NCBI GenBank assembly: GCA_022478985.1
Contig: JAKSZP010009200.1
Span: 1-64,000 of the forward strand
Direction of reading: 5' to 3'
DNA from: Massospora cicadina
Taxonomy: Eukaryota; Entomophthoromycota; Entomophthoromycetes; Entomophthorales; Entomophthoraceae
Length of the DNA: 64,000 bases
Positions within the stretch are counted from its first letter, which is position 1. Each line of letters starts with the position of its first letter. This document shows positions 37,090-48,371 of the stretch, one piece after another. The translations under genes were made by a program, and so were the position numbers. The notes beneath the pieces are model-generated. The model saw only the letters and a list, made by a program, of their open reading frames with translations, was not told the origin of the DNA and did no database searches.

Positions 37090-37232
37090 ACAGGAAATGA
37101 ACTTATGCATCTATTGGTTTCTCAGCATATGGGGTCCGCTGGGTACAACCCCTCGTTTTCTGTGGGGCATTGTCTGTGCCCACAAGTCCCTTCTGTGGTG
37201 GACCATGTGCAGAAAATCTAAAAACTCAATTT
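37090..37232 (+). pseudogene. TE-F integrase fragment before TE-2
   Basis: The plus strand has YNPSFSVGHCLCPQVPSVVD, like the region after the integrase core where a YGxxP motif is followed by a VPSVxxxV linker. It then continues in a frame ending AENLKTQ at the TE-2 edge. Decayed and truncated. Confidence 0.5.
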
Positions 37233-38126
37233 TTTCAAGAGAGTGTCTATAACTCTCCAGTTCCTAGCGAGGTGGTGCATGGTGCAAAGCCACAAAGCCA
37301 GGAAACTCGTCGTCAGGATTATGGTAAAAAGGGCACCGCAAGGGCACTAGAGCCAAAGCGACTTAGTGCAAGGGCGTATAACCTGTTGTAGAGTAGTTGT
37401 AAAAAATAAACAGAGCACATTTGGGTGGGCACATGGGGGGCCCATAACCAAGCGAAGATCAGTGAAGGAGGGTTTATGTGCCTTGGTTTGGAGGGAACAA
37501 AGGGGACCCAACGATGCACTTGACCTTGTAGATACTTTAGTGTAAATAAAATGGCCGGCGTTGGTAAAAGACCTCCCTAAGGAGGTCCATGCACAGGGTC
37601 ACATTAGTAACCATAAAGTTAAAAAACGCAAATGAACGGGGTGTTTTATTTAAAGGAATATGAGCAATGAGGAAGGTTGGTCTTGAAAAATCATACTTAA
37701 ACAATATTGGAGATCATCAATCAGTGGAAGTGATGCTAAGCTCAGGTGCACTAATAAGCGCACACTTCCATTAGGCAGGGTACTATAGTAGAAATTGATT
37801 GAACTTAAGTTATCAATTGAAGGCAATTCTGACCCAAGTTGGGAATTTTGAAAATTGAACGGGTTTTGAAACCCCATTTTCCTAACAGACAAACTGAACA
37901 ATCGTCATTTAAAAGGTAACTCGTCCATTTTAACGCCACTGCCATAACACATGGCTGGCATCTTGCACTGCCTCTGGACCAACATGGGCATATTTGTCCT
38001 GCACCCAGCGTTGGTCCAAGGTGTGCCTTAAGTCAGGGAAGTCCTATAACTTGACCGTTTTTGACTCTTGACGCTCAACTTTGTCATGAAAATTGGTCCC
38101 CTTAATAAAGTTATGTAAACATGACA
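37233..38126 (-). repeat. TE-2 3' LTR (894 bp)
   Basis: The minus strand starts TGTCATGTTTACATAAC at 38126. The far end has lost its terminal CA (TTGAAA). Central part 37488-38022 is near-identical to the 5' LTR, and the outer parts are strongly diverged. Confidence 0.92.
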
Positions 38127-38160
38127 TTACTATCTCCTCTTTTTGGGCTTTACTCCCCTC
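38127..38160 (-). promoter_or_regulatory. Polypurine tract of TE-2
   Basis: Minus-strand purine-rich run containing AAAAAGAGGAGATAGTAA, ending at the LTR start, with a second run (GGAGGGGAG) slightly upstream. Confidence 0.75.
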
Positions 38161-38407
38161 CAGGGGCATTTGCCAATAAAAAGTTTTTGTGGTCAGGGGC
38201 CAACTTCATGAAAGTGATGGCTTTCTTGGACTTGGAACCTGCAGCCTCTGGAAAACGCTTGTGGAATATTTCAATTAGGTCTTGGGCATGAGCGCAGTCA
38301 CGTGCTGGGACCCAATTGTTCTCTGCTGCGTAAAATCCCTTCCAGTTTACAAGATACTTGAATCTTCTTCTTACCCAATGGGAGACTACAATCTCCTTAA
38401 TTCCCAC
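38150..38407 (-). pseudogene. TE-2 integrase chromodomain
   Basis: An 85-residue minus-strand frame containing RRFKYLVNWKGFYAAENNW, then VPARDCAHAQDLIEIFHKRF. It has the aromatic and acidic positions of a chromodomain (Y-L-V-x-W and E-N-x-W) and the usual C-terminal FHxRxP segment. It is the best-preserved domain of the family here and ends at the polypurine tract. In chromoviruses this domain guides integration to histone-methylated chromatin. The frame is open, but the rest of pol is not. Confidence 0.88.
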
Positions 38408-38434
38408 TCCGGTGCCACATCCACAAGATAAGCC

Positions 38435-39500
38435 CTAGGAGTCCTTGGTGAGGGCTGTCAAACAATGTAAGCTTGCTTTCATGGAAGACAGAAAAGATTT
38501 TGAAATGAAGAGGGGAGACCCAACTGGTATTAGGCGTGGCCCACCTTTCTGACAGCACAGTAAGGCCCAATCCTCTTCAGTCCCAGTTTTTTGCATGGTT
38601 GCTTTATTAAGCTGTTTTAAGCATCCAGAATAATGAGATCTCATGACTTGTAAGCTAGTCCAACTCGTCTCTTACCATCAGTTTCTCCTTGTAATCATGC
38701 CTGGCTGCATCTAAATTTGTGCTCAATCCCTAGTGTACTTTCTTGATCATTTTTGCAAAGTACACCACCGCTTCCACCTTGGATCCACAACTGAACTCCA
38801 TGTTTAAGATGGGATTGAAGCCATAGTAGGAGAAGAAGGGGGAACAACCAATTGATGCATGTTGGGCATTGTTATAACTGAATTGGGCCATGGGTAAATG
38901 GGAAACCCACTCTGAATAATCTGCAGTGATGTAACACCGCAAGAACTGTTCTAGACACTGGTTCACTCGTTCAGTCTTCCCATTTAATTGGTAGTGATAG
39001 GCAGTTGAACGGCAGGGGCGAATCTGAAGAGTCTTACACAACTCTTCCCAAAAGATGGAAGTAAACTGGGGTCCACAATCACCAATTATTTCTTGAGGGA
39101 CCCCATGAAGAGCGGAAACATGAGTGGCAAAGAGCCTAGCTCTCTCAGCCGCTGTGACTGTGGTTCTACAGGGAACAAAGAGAGAAAACTTCATAAAGCG
39201 GTCCACCACCACCATGATAGCTTTGTAACCATCAGATGAAAGCAATTCCACAATAAAATCAACTGATAAAGAAGTCCAAGGCCCTTCAGCCTTTTAAACT
39301 TTTACTAATGATCCCATAAGGGCTGGCAATTTGGCTTCATTTGGTTGCAGACAAGGCACTCTTTACAATACCTGCCCACCTGCGCGGCTAACTCCTTCCA
39401 ATTGTAAGTGTGTCAAATTAGCTCCAGAGTCTTTGCCTTCTAAGGATATCCAGCGGTGATTCCATCATGATGGTCCCAGATGATTTCAGGGCGAAGTGGT
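38435..39500 (-). pseudogene. TE-2 integrase (finger, core, GPY region)
   Basis: Core frame 39251-38730 (173 residues) is the longest readable coding stretch of any gypsy element here. It has DGYKAIMVVVDRFMKFS, RLFATHVSALHGVPQEI, IGDCGPQFTS (second Asp), TERVNQCLEQFLRCY (Glu) and NNAQHASIGCSPFFSYYGF. The first Asp motif lies upstream in another frame. Finger traces at about 39490-39330 include HHDG and YCKEC. Frame 38644-38435 has IPVGSPLFISKSF, matching the segment before a chromodomain. Broken by stops between these frames. Confidence 0.9.
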
Positions 39501-39634
39501 CTGGTGGGAACCCATAGCGCCCCTGAAACCACACCATCTCATCCTTCACGTGGTAACCCCTGTTAATGTCCTACTAATTTAATGCGCTCTTGTCAAGGAC
39601 CATAGTATATTGGCCAACAAAGGCTGTGTAAGGA

Positions 39635-40300
39635 CTACCTTTCTGAACATATTGTATTCCTCCGCATTTTCCAGAGGAGCCAGCGCTGGCCCTTGGGCTG
39701 AGAGAGAGGAATTTGGGACACAATCTTACCTAGCAGAATCATCAAATGGATATTATGCTCCTCTACATCCTTAGGATCAGGAGCTAGTGCAGGGTTGCAG
39801 CTCAAAGCATCAGCTAAACCATTCTCCTTGCCCTTAGTAAACTCATAGGAAAACACAATTTGGGCTAGGTATCATACCAGCGGGTTTGCTGTGGGGTCAA
39901 GACATGAAGTGCGCAGTAGTACAGTAAGAAATGGTAATCTGTACATATGAAGAAGGGTTGGTATAAGCCATGCAAGTGATGACGCCAATAAGTAAACGAT
40001 TCAACCACTGCTAATAATTTTTTGTCATGTATGGCATAGTTTAACTCAGAAAAAAACATCTTACTGGAAAAATATCCCATCAGTTGCTTTATTACATTAT
40101 CTCCTACTTGTAATAAGGCCGCTTATATGGAGAAGTTGAAGGCATCAGTAGCCACATTGAACTCTTTTTGTATCTACATGGTGAAGGACAGACGTGTATA
40201 ACAGGGTGCACTTTACAGCTTGGAAGGCATCCTGAAAAATGGGAAACCGCTAAAGCACTTTAGCTCCACTCGTCTTATATAGGGGCGCTGCCACCTCAGA
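39635..40300 (-). pseudogene. TE-2 RNase H and tether
   Basis: Frame 40080-39865 reads YFSSKMFFSELNYAIHDKKL, LAVVESFTYWRHHLHGL, then FICTDYHFLLYY. A frame change near 39860 leads to 39856-39635 with YEFTKGKENGLADALSCNPA, the end of RNase H and the typical ADALS tether. The first catalytic Asp region (about 40.13 kb) is decayed. Order RT-RNase H-INT is kept. Confidence 0.85.
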
Positions 40301-40499
40301 AAGATTTGGTTTGAATTTTTAAGGAACGTACACGTCCCCAAAAAACTCCTCAGTTTCTTGACAGAAGTTGAAGTGGGCCACTCACTAATCTCTCTCCTTG
40401 TCTGGAGTTATCATGTGGCCTTGATCAAACATGACGTTTCTCAGGAAGGTGACTGGGACTTGAAGAATTTACATTACTAATTTTTAACTTATGGTCAGC

Positions 40500-41295
40500 T
40501 GCCCTCAAACGCTCTACCACCTGCCAAAGGTGTACTTCATGGGACTCATTTTCAGGGGAAAACATCAGAATATCATCCATGTAGGCTACCGCATATACCC
40601 AGCAGGTCCCCCAAAGGCATCAATATGGCGTTGAAAGATAGCAGGGGCACTTTTAAGCCCAAATGGCATAACCCAAAATTGGAAAATTCCTATTCTGGTA
40701 CAGAATGCGGTCAGCCACTCCTGGCTCTTCTTAATACAGATCTGATTGAACTCGTTTAAACAATTCAACTTGGAGAAAACTCTCACTTCTCCATATAGCG
40801 TGCAATCTGTGAGTCCAGTGTAATTATGCAAGTCTAATACTGTCACGTTGTTGAGATTTCCATAATCTACGCATGGGTGTAAGGTGCCATCAGCTTTCTC
40901 CACAAAGAGAAATGGTAGCATACAGGGGAGGTTTGCTGAGAAATGGCACCTTTGTCTAACTGCTCCTTAAACCATACATCTAATGCCACTTTTTCCCGTA
41001 CATTCAAAAAGTAAATTGGGGAAGATATATGCACCAGATCAAAAGTGATCTTGAACTCACAATCTAATTCTGAATAAGCTGTTAATACATTGGCTGAAGC
41101 CTCATCAAATGAAGATTCCAACCCCTCCAGACAGGAAGGTAAGGGAATCTCCAAAGAGGGCTTCAGAAACGGAGCAAGACTGAGCGTGTGTTTTTTGTGC
41201 CAGTGGGGCATATCGCCCTGATAGTTTGCTTCCGCCAAAGGGACAACTAACTCATGACCATTCTTTAAAGTTAAGGATAAGTTATTGTCTTTCAA
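40500..41295 (-). pseudogene. TE-2 reverse transcriptase
   Basis: Frames 41295-40867 and 40921-40586 overlap at a frame change. They contain NGHELVVPLAEANYQGDMPH and EIPLPSCLEGLESSFDEASA (pre-RT), LFVEKADGTLHPCVDYGNLN, TALCTR-like pieces, FWVMPFGLKSAPAIFQRHID, then, after another frame change near 40586, AYMDDILMFS with the YMDD catalytic box. Same family as TE-1 RT at 9.7-10.5 kb. Inactive. Confidence 0.9.
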
Positions 41296-41429
41296 GTTGG
41301 TTCTGACGTCAAACTTTTGCTACCACTCTACACCCAAAATAATGGGTTACAAGAGGTTTTTAATAGCTTAAAAACGGTCATCAAATGATATTTGTCAACT
41401 TGATGTTCCATTAACCCCAGGACTTTCAG

Positions 41430-41610
41430 CTTTTGAATACCTTAAGAAGCCTCTCCCTAACCATAACACCCAGAAAGTAACTCAGCTTAAGATAGTTGGC
41501 TAGGTCTTGGTCAATAAAATTCTCAGAGGCTCCTGATTCAACCAAAATATTTGTGCTGATTTTCCCTAAAAGGGGATGAAAGGGTAGTAGTCAACAAAAA
41601 TATCCAGAAT
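41430..41610 (-). pseudogene. TE-2 aspartic protease trace
   Basis: The minus strand has ISTNILVESGASENFIDQDL followed by an ANYLKLSY-type end. The motif D-S/T-G-A appears as E-S-G-A, so the catalytic Asp is Glu. The TE-1 counterpart is worse preserved (LVDTV). Confidence 0.75.
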
Positions 41611-41699
41611 GGTCTTTATTAATAGCAGACAACGCCAAAAATTTCCCATAAAAATCTTCTTCAGTATAAGCATACCTCCAGGGTATGTTTCCGCATCAT

Positions 41700-42151
41700 A
41701 GAATGGAGAGGGGTAAGTGCCACTCTTACTACTGAGGACACATATCCCACCATATCTTGAGTAATTGCATAAACATTTTTTAATTAAACAAAAATTACTC
41801 TTTTTCAACCTCCTGTGTTCTGTGGATCAGGGTAGTGGTCAAGCTCGGGTTCTCTGGGGTGCTTTGGTATATTGAAATGGGTTCCATATCAGAGCCATAA
41901 GAGAAGATATTGGGCTCTTTTTTATGTAAGGAAACATCATCATAAAACGCGTTTTTGGCCACAAATGACTCCATACCCATTTTGGAGATGGGTTTTGCAT
42001 CATTATACAAGGCCATCACCACCAGGCCCTTCATCAATGATCCCGCCTGAACCGTCCAAATGCAGTGCCAAGGAAAAATTATTCTAATTATATTGATTTT
42101 GTCAACTCTGGTAGAAAGTTGGGGAATCATGCCTCCTGGATCGCAAAGCAT
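41700..42151 (-). pseudogene. TE-2 leader ORF in gag position
   Basis: Frame 42151-41795 shares with TE-1 (6.37-6.60 kb) GSLMKGLVVMALYND, NIFSYGSDMEPIS and TPENPSLTT. It has no zinc knuckle. At about 41735-41725 the sequence corresponding to the TE-E target (AAGAGTGGC) is uninterrupted. By position it is gag or its replacement. The function is unknown. Confidence 0.55.
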
Positions 42152-42361
42152 CTGTATCCACCCTGTAAAAGCAAGAAGTGTGGGTACTTATCAATTTGGG
42201 GTAGCAAAAGTAATGGCTAGACATCCCAATTATTGACAAATAAAAAAGGTGATGAGCCCCATTGAGGCCGTGGCAAATGGCAGGAGCACCCACTTTGCAC
42301 TCAGAAAAAGCCCCACACGGATAGTTCTAGTGCATGCAAATAAGAGGGATTGGTCGTCTGA

Positions 42362-43252
42362 TGTCAAGAGAGTGTCTATAACTCTCCAGTTTTCAGTGAG
42401 GTGGTGCACGGTGCACAGCCACAAACCCAGGAAACTCGTTGTCAGGATTATGTAAAATGGGCACCACAAAGGGCGCCAGAGCCAAAGTAACCCAGTGCAA
42501 GGGTGTTGACAAAGTGAATAGTAGTTGGAATAAATAAATGGGAACACTAGAGTGGCCCCATGGGAAAGCTCAATTCTAAGTGAAGATATGGGCCGGAGGG
42601 TTTGGGTGCCTCAGTTTGGAGGGAACAAAGGGGACCCAACAGTGCACTTGACCTTGTAGATACTTTAGTGTAAATAAAATGGCCGGCGTTGTTAAAGGAC
42701 CTCCCTGAGGAGGTCCATGCACAGGGTCACATTAGTAACCATAAAGTTAAAAACGCAAATGAACGGGGTGTTTTATTTAAAGGAATATGAGCAATGAGGA
42801 AGGTTGGTCTTGAAAAATCATACTTAAACAATATTGGAGATCATCAATCAGTGGAAGTGATGCTAAGCTCAGGTGCACTAATAAGCGCACACTTCCATTA
42901 GGCAGGGTACTATAGTAGAAATTGATTGAACTTAAGTTATCAATTGAAGGCAATTCTGACCCAAGTTGGGAATTTTGAAAATTGAACGGGTTTTGAAACC
43001 CCATTTTCTTAACAGACAAACTGAACAATCGTCATTTAAAAGGTAACTCGTCCATTTTAACGCCACTGCCATAACACATGGCTAGCATCTTGCACTGCCT
43101 CTGAACCAACATGGGCATATTTGTCCTGCACCCAGCGTTGGTCCAACGTTTGCCTTATGTCAGGGAGGTCCTGTAACTTGACCTTTTTGCCTCTTGACGC
43201 CCATCCTTGTCATGGTAGTTAGTCCCCTCAATTAAGTCTTGTAAACACGACA
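42362..43252 (-). repeat. TE-2 5' LTR (891 bp)
   Basis: The plus strand begins TGTCAAGAGAG and ends AAACACGACA. Pairs with 37233-38126. Near-identity is limited to the central part. Confidence 0.92.
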
Positions 43253-43750
43253 CAAATCCAGGTTTGAAAACACCTGACAAGGCCATCAGCAATTTAAATT
43301 ATCTTGTGGACTGGAAATGTTGCTGTCCATTAGATCAAAGTGGGGTCCTCCATCATGTTGGATAATCAGCAGATTCATATGAAGGTGCTCTTCTGGAAGT
43401 TTGCAAGCAAACTTTCTGGTCCCCATGTAGTTGAGGCAAATCTTAGCAATGGGCCATATAGGTCAATTCATCCTGCTCACTGGAAGAAGCAACCCATTTT
43501 ACAATAATTCTCAGTTATCCCCTTTCGTGGGAAGGACTTAGAGGTGCCAGAGCTTATTGTGGTGGAGGTCTCATAGGAGGCTGAGCTTGAGGCAATTTTG
43601 GCTTCATGGAAGTCTTACCGTTCAGTAAAGTACCTCATGTTCTGGAAGGGTTTCTGTCATATGAAAATAGTTGGGTCAGCACTGTGACTGTGGCCATTGT
43701 GTTGAGTTGAAATAGCCATCCATGCACTGCGCCCTGACACTCTCTTTCTC
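43253..43750 (+). pseudogene. TE-F integrase end and chromodomain after TE-2
   Basis: Readable pieces on the plus strand: KFASKLSGPHVVEANLSNGP (GPF/Y-like, at about 43400-43460), IPFRGKDLEVPELIVVEV and EAELEAILASWKSYRSVKYL, MFWKGF, a chromodomain start at about 43575-43660. Its second half is decayed. It continues the integrase fragment at 37090-37232, from which it is separated by TE-2. Confidence 0.75.
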
Positions 43751-43845
43751 CATAGAAGATCTCTACTATCTTGGCCATAAAATTGTCAAAAACCTACAAG
43801 AATGTCAACCTTGCCCAGATTCCCATTGGTGGTGCTCCCCCTGTT

Positions 43846-43862
43846 CAAAGAAGAAAAGTTAA
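43846..43862 (+). promoter_or_regulatory. Polypurine tract of TE-F
   Basis: AAAGAAGAAAAGTTAA ends at the LTR start TGTAAGTCCC. Confidence 0.7.
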
Positions 43863-45141
43863 TGTAAGTCCCAGGGACACCCCCAGAATCTCAATTATGA
43901 GGAGTTCCCATTCTGGACAATAAATGGGGCTAAGAAGGCAGTTATCACTCTTGTTTCCCTGGGCTTTTTAGTTGATTTGGTAGATAAGAGGAGGGTGATA
44001 GCTTACCCGCTGAGGATAGCTCCTCTGCCTCTTCTTATCATCGTCTAGGAGTTGGTGCAGAGAATTGGGGGTGTGGGGAGGTAGCGGCGGCAAGAGGTCA
44101 TTGCCAGCGAGAAATTTGTAGCAACTCCCCCCCTTGATACTCTTAGGCCCCAATTCAGGGTTTTTTAAGAAAAATACCTAGGGCCGGTGTTTGAATCACC
44201 CATTGCAGGATCAGGTTCAAAACCCTGTCAAGTCAATTTCTATCTACCAGAAAAGGCAAGCCTGCCCCCAAAAAGTTCAGGTTTGGTAAAGCCCTTTATC
44301 ACGCAATGGAGCCTCCCATATCTGCCTTGGCCATAGGCATACCTAGTCATCCACAGATGAAGAACTGCCAATCTATCAAGTAAATTGTGGTGGGAGGGGA
44401 AGTTTAAAGTCAAAATTTTAGTTTAAGTCAGCTGATTAAGATTAGACCAAACAGATCATGAAGAGCTTTAGAGTTTGATCCTCAAGAATTAATTGTGATT
44501 GCATCACCCTAGGTTAATGCAAATTTCATCTATTCCCAAAGCCCCAGCACTTAAGACAACTGTCCCACAGGTATGTTTGTTGGTCAATTTTTTGCCTTTG
44601 TTCCAATAAACATATTCCCATGCAGATTTTCCCCATTTAAATATCCCTCTATATCTGATAGCCGCTTCCCAATAGGTGCCATGTTCCTTGATCTGCGCAA
44701 TGACTGGGACATAGTGCCCATAATTACAATGCTTCTGCCATCCTTACTCAAGTGGGAATATGTTATGGTGGCCACGTGGGGTTGACTCTATTTTGGATGT
44801 CATATATTGTCAGGATGTGATTTTACTTTTGGAGATACTTTCACTATGGTGGGAAAAGTTTTGTGACCTTTCCACACAGAAGGCAACCTGTATTGAGAGA
44901 AAAATTCTGGGCTCCTTGTGGTGCCTGAAAAACAACTGCAGTAGTATCCGCAGCTGCCACCTTTGCAATGGTGTGGTTAATAATGGGTATGCTAGTAAGG
45001 GTGATTGTTAGTTGCCATCCTTCAATCATTTTCTCCTGATAAAATATAAGGTGATATGGAAGGCTATGCCTCTGCATTCTGGTTTGTGTTCTGAATGTTT
45101 ACTCACCCTAACTGGCAGTCTAGTTTCTACTTTATTAGACA
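43863..45141 (+). repeat. TE-F 3' LTR (about 1279 bp)
   Basis: Starts TGTAAGTCCCAGGGAC and ends TTTATTAGACA. The last 90 bp align with the end of the TE-E LTR. Small open frames inside (44573-45077, both strands) have no known motif and are regarded as chance. Confidence 0.75.
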
Positions 45142-46300
45142 GCTCCATGACGCTAGTGTTTTGTTGAAAGTGCCCCCTGTAGTAAGCACCAGAATATTGT
45201 AATGGGAGCTACAACTGGGAAAGATAGGCACAAGTATGTTTGCATTACAATAGGTATAACTATGTGCAGATAGTATATTTCAAGATAAATGTAAAGCTTA
45301 ATAAAATTATAAGCATTTTATTGATAGTAGATTCTTTAGATTACTGTATTCTTGGTGGGTATTTCCATCTTAAAGATCTGTTATAAACCAAACATCCATA
45401 GTTGACGGGTTTTACCAGAATGTGCATTGCTGAGTGTGTCCCTTTCAATACAAGGCTAACCTAAACTTATACCCTAGCCTATAGTAAGTCAGTCTATCAT
45501 TCAGCTCTCAAATCTTCTAGCATATCCCATTAATAGTCCTCTAATAGGCAGGTGATAAATCTGTCTGAGACCTGACGTCTGTCTATCCAATAAAAGGTAC
45601 ATCTTGGTAACTTCTTTCCAGCATTGGAGCATCTTAAAGTATCAATTATTGGATATTCTTATGATAAATTTGATTGAATGATTCTTGTAATCTCCAATTA
45701 ATGGGATTTGAACTGGACATTCAGTTGAGGAGCAGATAAGGTTCAATCTGAAAAGGTCAGGATCATATAAATCAATTAAATAATGCTTAGAATTGATCTA
45801 AAACTGCTAGCAAATTTATGATAGCTAATTGATTAGAATATATCTGCTGAATATATAGAAAGTGGGGCAAGGGTAGTGGCAAGGTCTATAGAATATTGGG
45901 GGTACTAAGGCTGGTGTCAATATCATATATTATTCAACCCCAAATCTCAACACTATGCTTAAACACTCTCAAAGGATTAAATATAATAAATAGGTTTGGA
46001 AAATCTATATTTACTTATTTGATATATAAATCAAAAATTATGCGTGTGTATGTGTGTGTGTATGATTCTATCAATATGATTAGTTCATCTAATTAGGCCA
46101 AGTGGTTGAGGCTTATTGAATAAAGGTTGATTAATTCACCAAAATTCTTACCTAAAACTAAAACAAACACAATATGTTAAACAACCTTTCTCTAAATAAG
46201 CTCACTTTTATCTCAAAAGTGTTAGAACAAGACTTGAGAGAATATCCCGCCTGCTAGTGTTTTACTGTGCCTATAGAGAAGTACCCAATGGCCACCAACC
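45142..46300 (-). other. Presumed TE-G 5' end: primer-binding-like site and LTR
   Basis: The minus strand at 45191-45173 reads TGGTGCTTACTACAGGGGG, very close to the TE-A site. To its right an LTR would start at TG (45198), but no second copy exists in the window to set its length. The rest to about 46.3 kb is AT-rich and has no recognisable gene. Confidence 0.4.
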
Positions 46301-46449
46301 CTAGTGCAAGTAGGACTCACCAACCATCAGTGTTAGGCACAAAGAAATGGACGTCCTTCTTCCACTCCAAAAAAATTGATAATCATTACAGAAAGCCGTG
46401 ATGGTGAATAAATTTTACCAGTTGACTTTTCCACCAACTTTGCCCACAG

Positions 46450-46960
46450 GGATATTGGTAATGGTTCCCGCTTGCCTCAAAAGAAGTCAGTCCCTACTTC
46501 CACACCTAAGCAGTATGATTTTAAAAAGGCCTTTTTGAAGCACGCTGATATGCAAAGTGACTATGTCAGATCACATCCCGCCACTGACGCCCATGGTGCT
46601 GTCAGTGATGATGCCTGATCACATCAAGGTACATCAGCACCCTCCCAGGCGTGCAACGCTCCTACTATATTTAAAATGACGCTGTAACGCACTGGCTCCT
46701 TCCAATGAGCCACAAATGAGTTGGGCAACAGAATCCATGTTACAGACCATAGGGCTGACAAGGCTCCTGATACTACTCTCCTTGTGCGCGCGCTACAAGA
46801 CTGGACAAGCACCCCCTGGAAGACAGTTGCAAGTATACTTAACCCCAGCAACATGCCTTGACTCCAAGACAAGGTATAAAGGGAGGCAATAGCTCTCCCA
46901 AGCTCACTCTCAAAGTCCATTTCTTGTTGATTCAAGCCAAACATGGCTGCAGTTAGGCAA
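46450..46960 (+). pseudogene. LINE ORF1, N-terminal fragment (tentative)
   Basis: The plus strand reads SVPTSTPKQYDFKKAFLKHA and later LVRALQDWTSTPWKTVASIL with several stops. A 106-residue frame on the opposite strand (46944-46624) lies over it and looks like an antisense shadow. Assigned to ORF1 only by position and composition. Confidence 0.35.
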
Positions 46961-47402
46961 TATTTTTAAAATTAACTCAAATTATAAATATATGAATTTT
47001 AAGTTCTTTTATTTAATATTGGGCCAGGGTGATAGAAAACAGAACTGAAAAAGCCTCCAGCTCCCAGTTCCTTCCCTATATACACATGCTACAAGCTAAT
47101 ATAAAATATAACACAAGCTTATGGTGCTAATCTGACTGATGCTTGGTGTAAACCTTACAGCAGGGTCGCGGAATCCTCACTCAATGGTTCTGTGCCAGTT
47201 CTGATCCTCAACAGTTCCGCACCAGTTCCATTTTGAATCCCAAACAAACCGCGAAACTTCCAAGCACCTGTTCCATTCCGTTCTTGATTTGAATCCAAAT
47301 TGAATCTTGAAACTACCCATGTTACTCAATTCTCGTTTTTCCTCGACTTGGACGCCCATCTTGCTCCTTGGCCTCCTTCAAGCTCCTGCCCCTTAGGCGT
47401 CC

Positions 47403-47744
47403 TTGCCAGGAACAACGCCCCCTCCTCCTCCATACATCCAGACACAGCCTGCCCTGTCTTACCAAAGATCAGGGCAATGTGATGCTGAGGATAGACCTCA
47501 ACTGTCACAGACGCCAACATGGGTACAAACCCCAGTGACACAGCAAGCATCCCATCAGTGTTGTGAGGACTTCCCAACATTAGAATCTCCATCTGATGCC
47601 CCTAGTAAGCCCACTGGACTTTCCAAAGAGAGTTTGGGCTTTACAGTAAAATCAAGTCAGTCAGTCTCAGAGAGATCATCTGGCGGATCTAAGCCTGGCA
47701 GCATGACCAATTGCACTAAAAAAGTGCCAGCTAAAGTCAGATGA
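47403..47744 (+). pseudogene. LINE ORF1, Pro/Ser/Gln-rich segment
   Basis: A 113-residue open frame starting with a run of prolines and rich in Ser, Gln, Thr and Pro, like the disordered N-terminal parts of LINE ORF1 proteins. No folded domain recognised. It lies upstream of the ORF1 core at 48.4 kb. Confidence 0.4.
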
Positions 47745-48371
47745 TGTTACTGTAGCATTAGGCACTGACTTAAACACAATCTGCACATAACATTCATCTA
47801 ATTTGTCAGTTTGAATCCTTAATAAATCTTCAGTTGGGTCAGAGCCACTTACCGCTTAAAAACAACCCACACTCCAACCTAAATCTTTGGGGAGCATCCC
47901 TGGAAAATAAGTCAGAGGCGGGACTCTCCCTACATGAAGACATACTGATCGCTCAACCAATTCATCAAGCTGTAAACCTGAGGGGGTAGCAGTACCATCA
48001 GGCACTGAATCTGACATATCAGACCACCAGGCTAATTTGTAAAAATAAATTAAAAATTTTCTGGAGGGATCAACTACCGCCACCACAGTCAAGCCATCAT
48101 CCAGAGCCCCATATAGTATATGTCTGTGCTAAAGATATGCTCGCACATTGTGGGGTGTCCTCCCACATGATTAAGCAGAGGGAAACACTTTAGTTTCTGT
48201 ACTCCACGGTGATTCTGTGAATTGTGAAAGCCATTACACATGCCATCACTGCCATTTGAGTAGACCATAAGTTCTCTGCCAGGGCCGCTAAATGATGGCT
48301 CAATACCCAAATCTCATTGGATATGGCAGTATTTTAAATTCTTTGTGGGTTCCTACCAAAGAAGCGCTTGA

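Larger units (their letters stand above)
37233..43252 (-). mobile_element. TE-2, minus-strand chromodomain-bearing Ty3/gypsy element (6.02 kb)
   Basis: A sister of TE-1. 5' LTR 42362-43252 (891 bp) and 3' LTR 37233-38126 (894 bp), leader, protease, RT, RNase H, integrase and chromodomain in order, polypurine tract beside the 3' LTR. It lacks the TE-E insertion and shows the empty site. Pol is broken by several frame changes but holds longer readable domains than TE-1. Confidence 0.93.
36526..45141 (+). mobile_element. TE-F, deleted plus-strand chromodomain element, split by TE-2
   Basis: A 5' LTR fragment (36526 to about 37065) matches the start of the 3' LTR (43863-45141). Between them only the end of integrase remains: 37090-37232 and, after TE-2, 43253-43750. 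So most of gag-pol was deleted before or after TE-2 inserted. The LTR start TGTAAGTCCC and the LTR end resemble TE-E (shared TGCCTCTG...CATTCTGGTTT). Possible TE-2 target duplication caatt/caaat is imperfect. Confidence 0.7.

Noticed and set aside
46624..46944. 106-residue minus-strand frame with hydrophobic parts
   Set aside because: It lies opposite a sense LINE-like stretch and has no known motif. Likely an antisense shadow.
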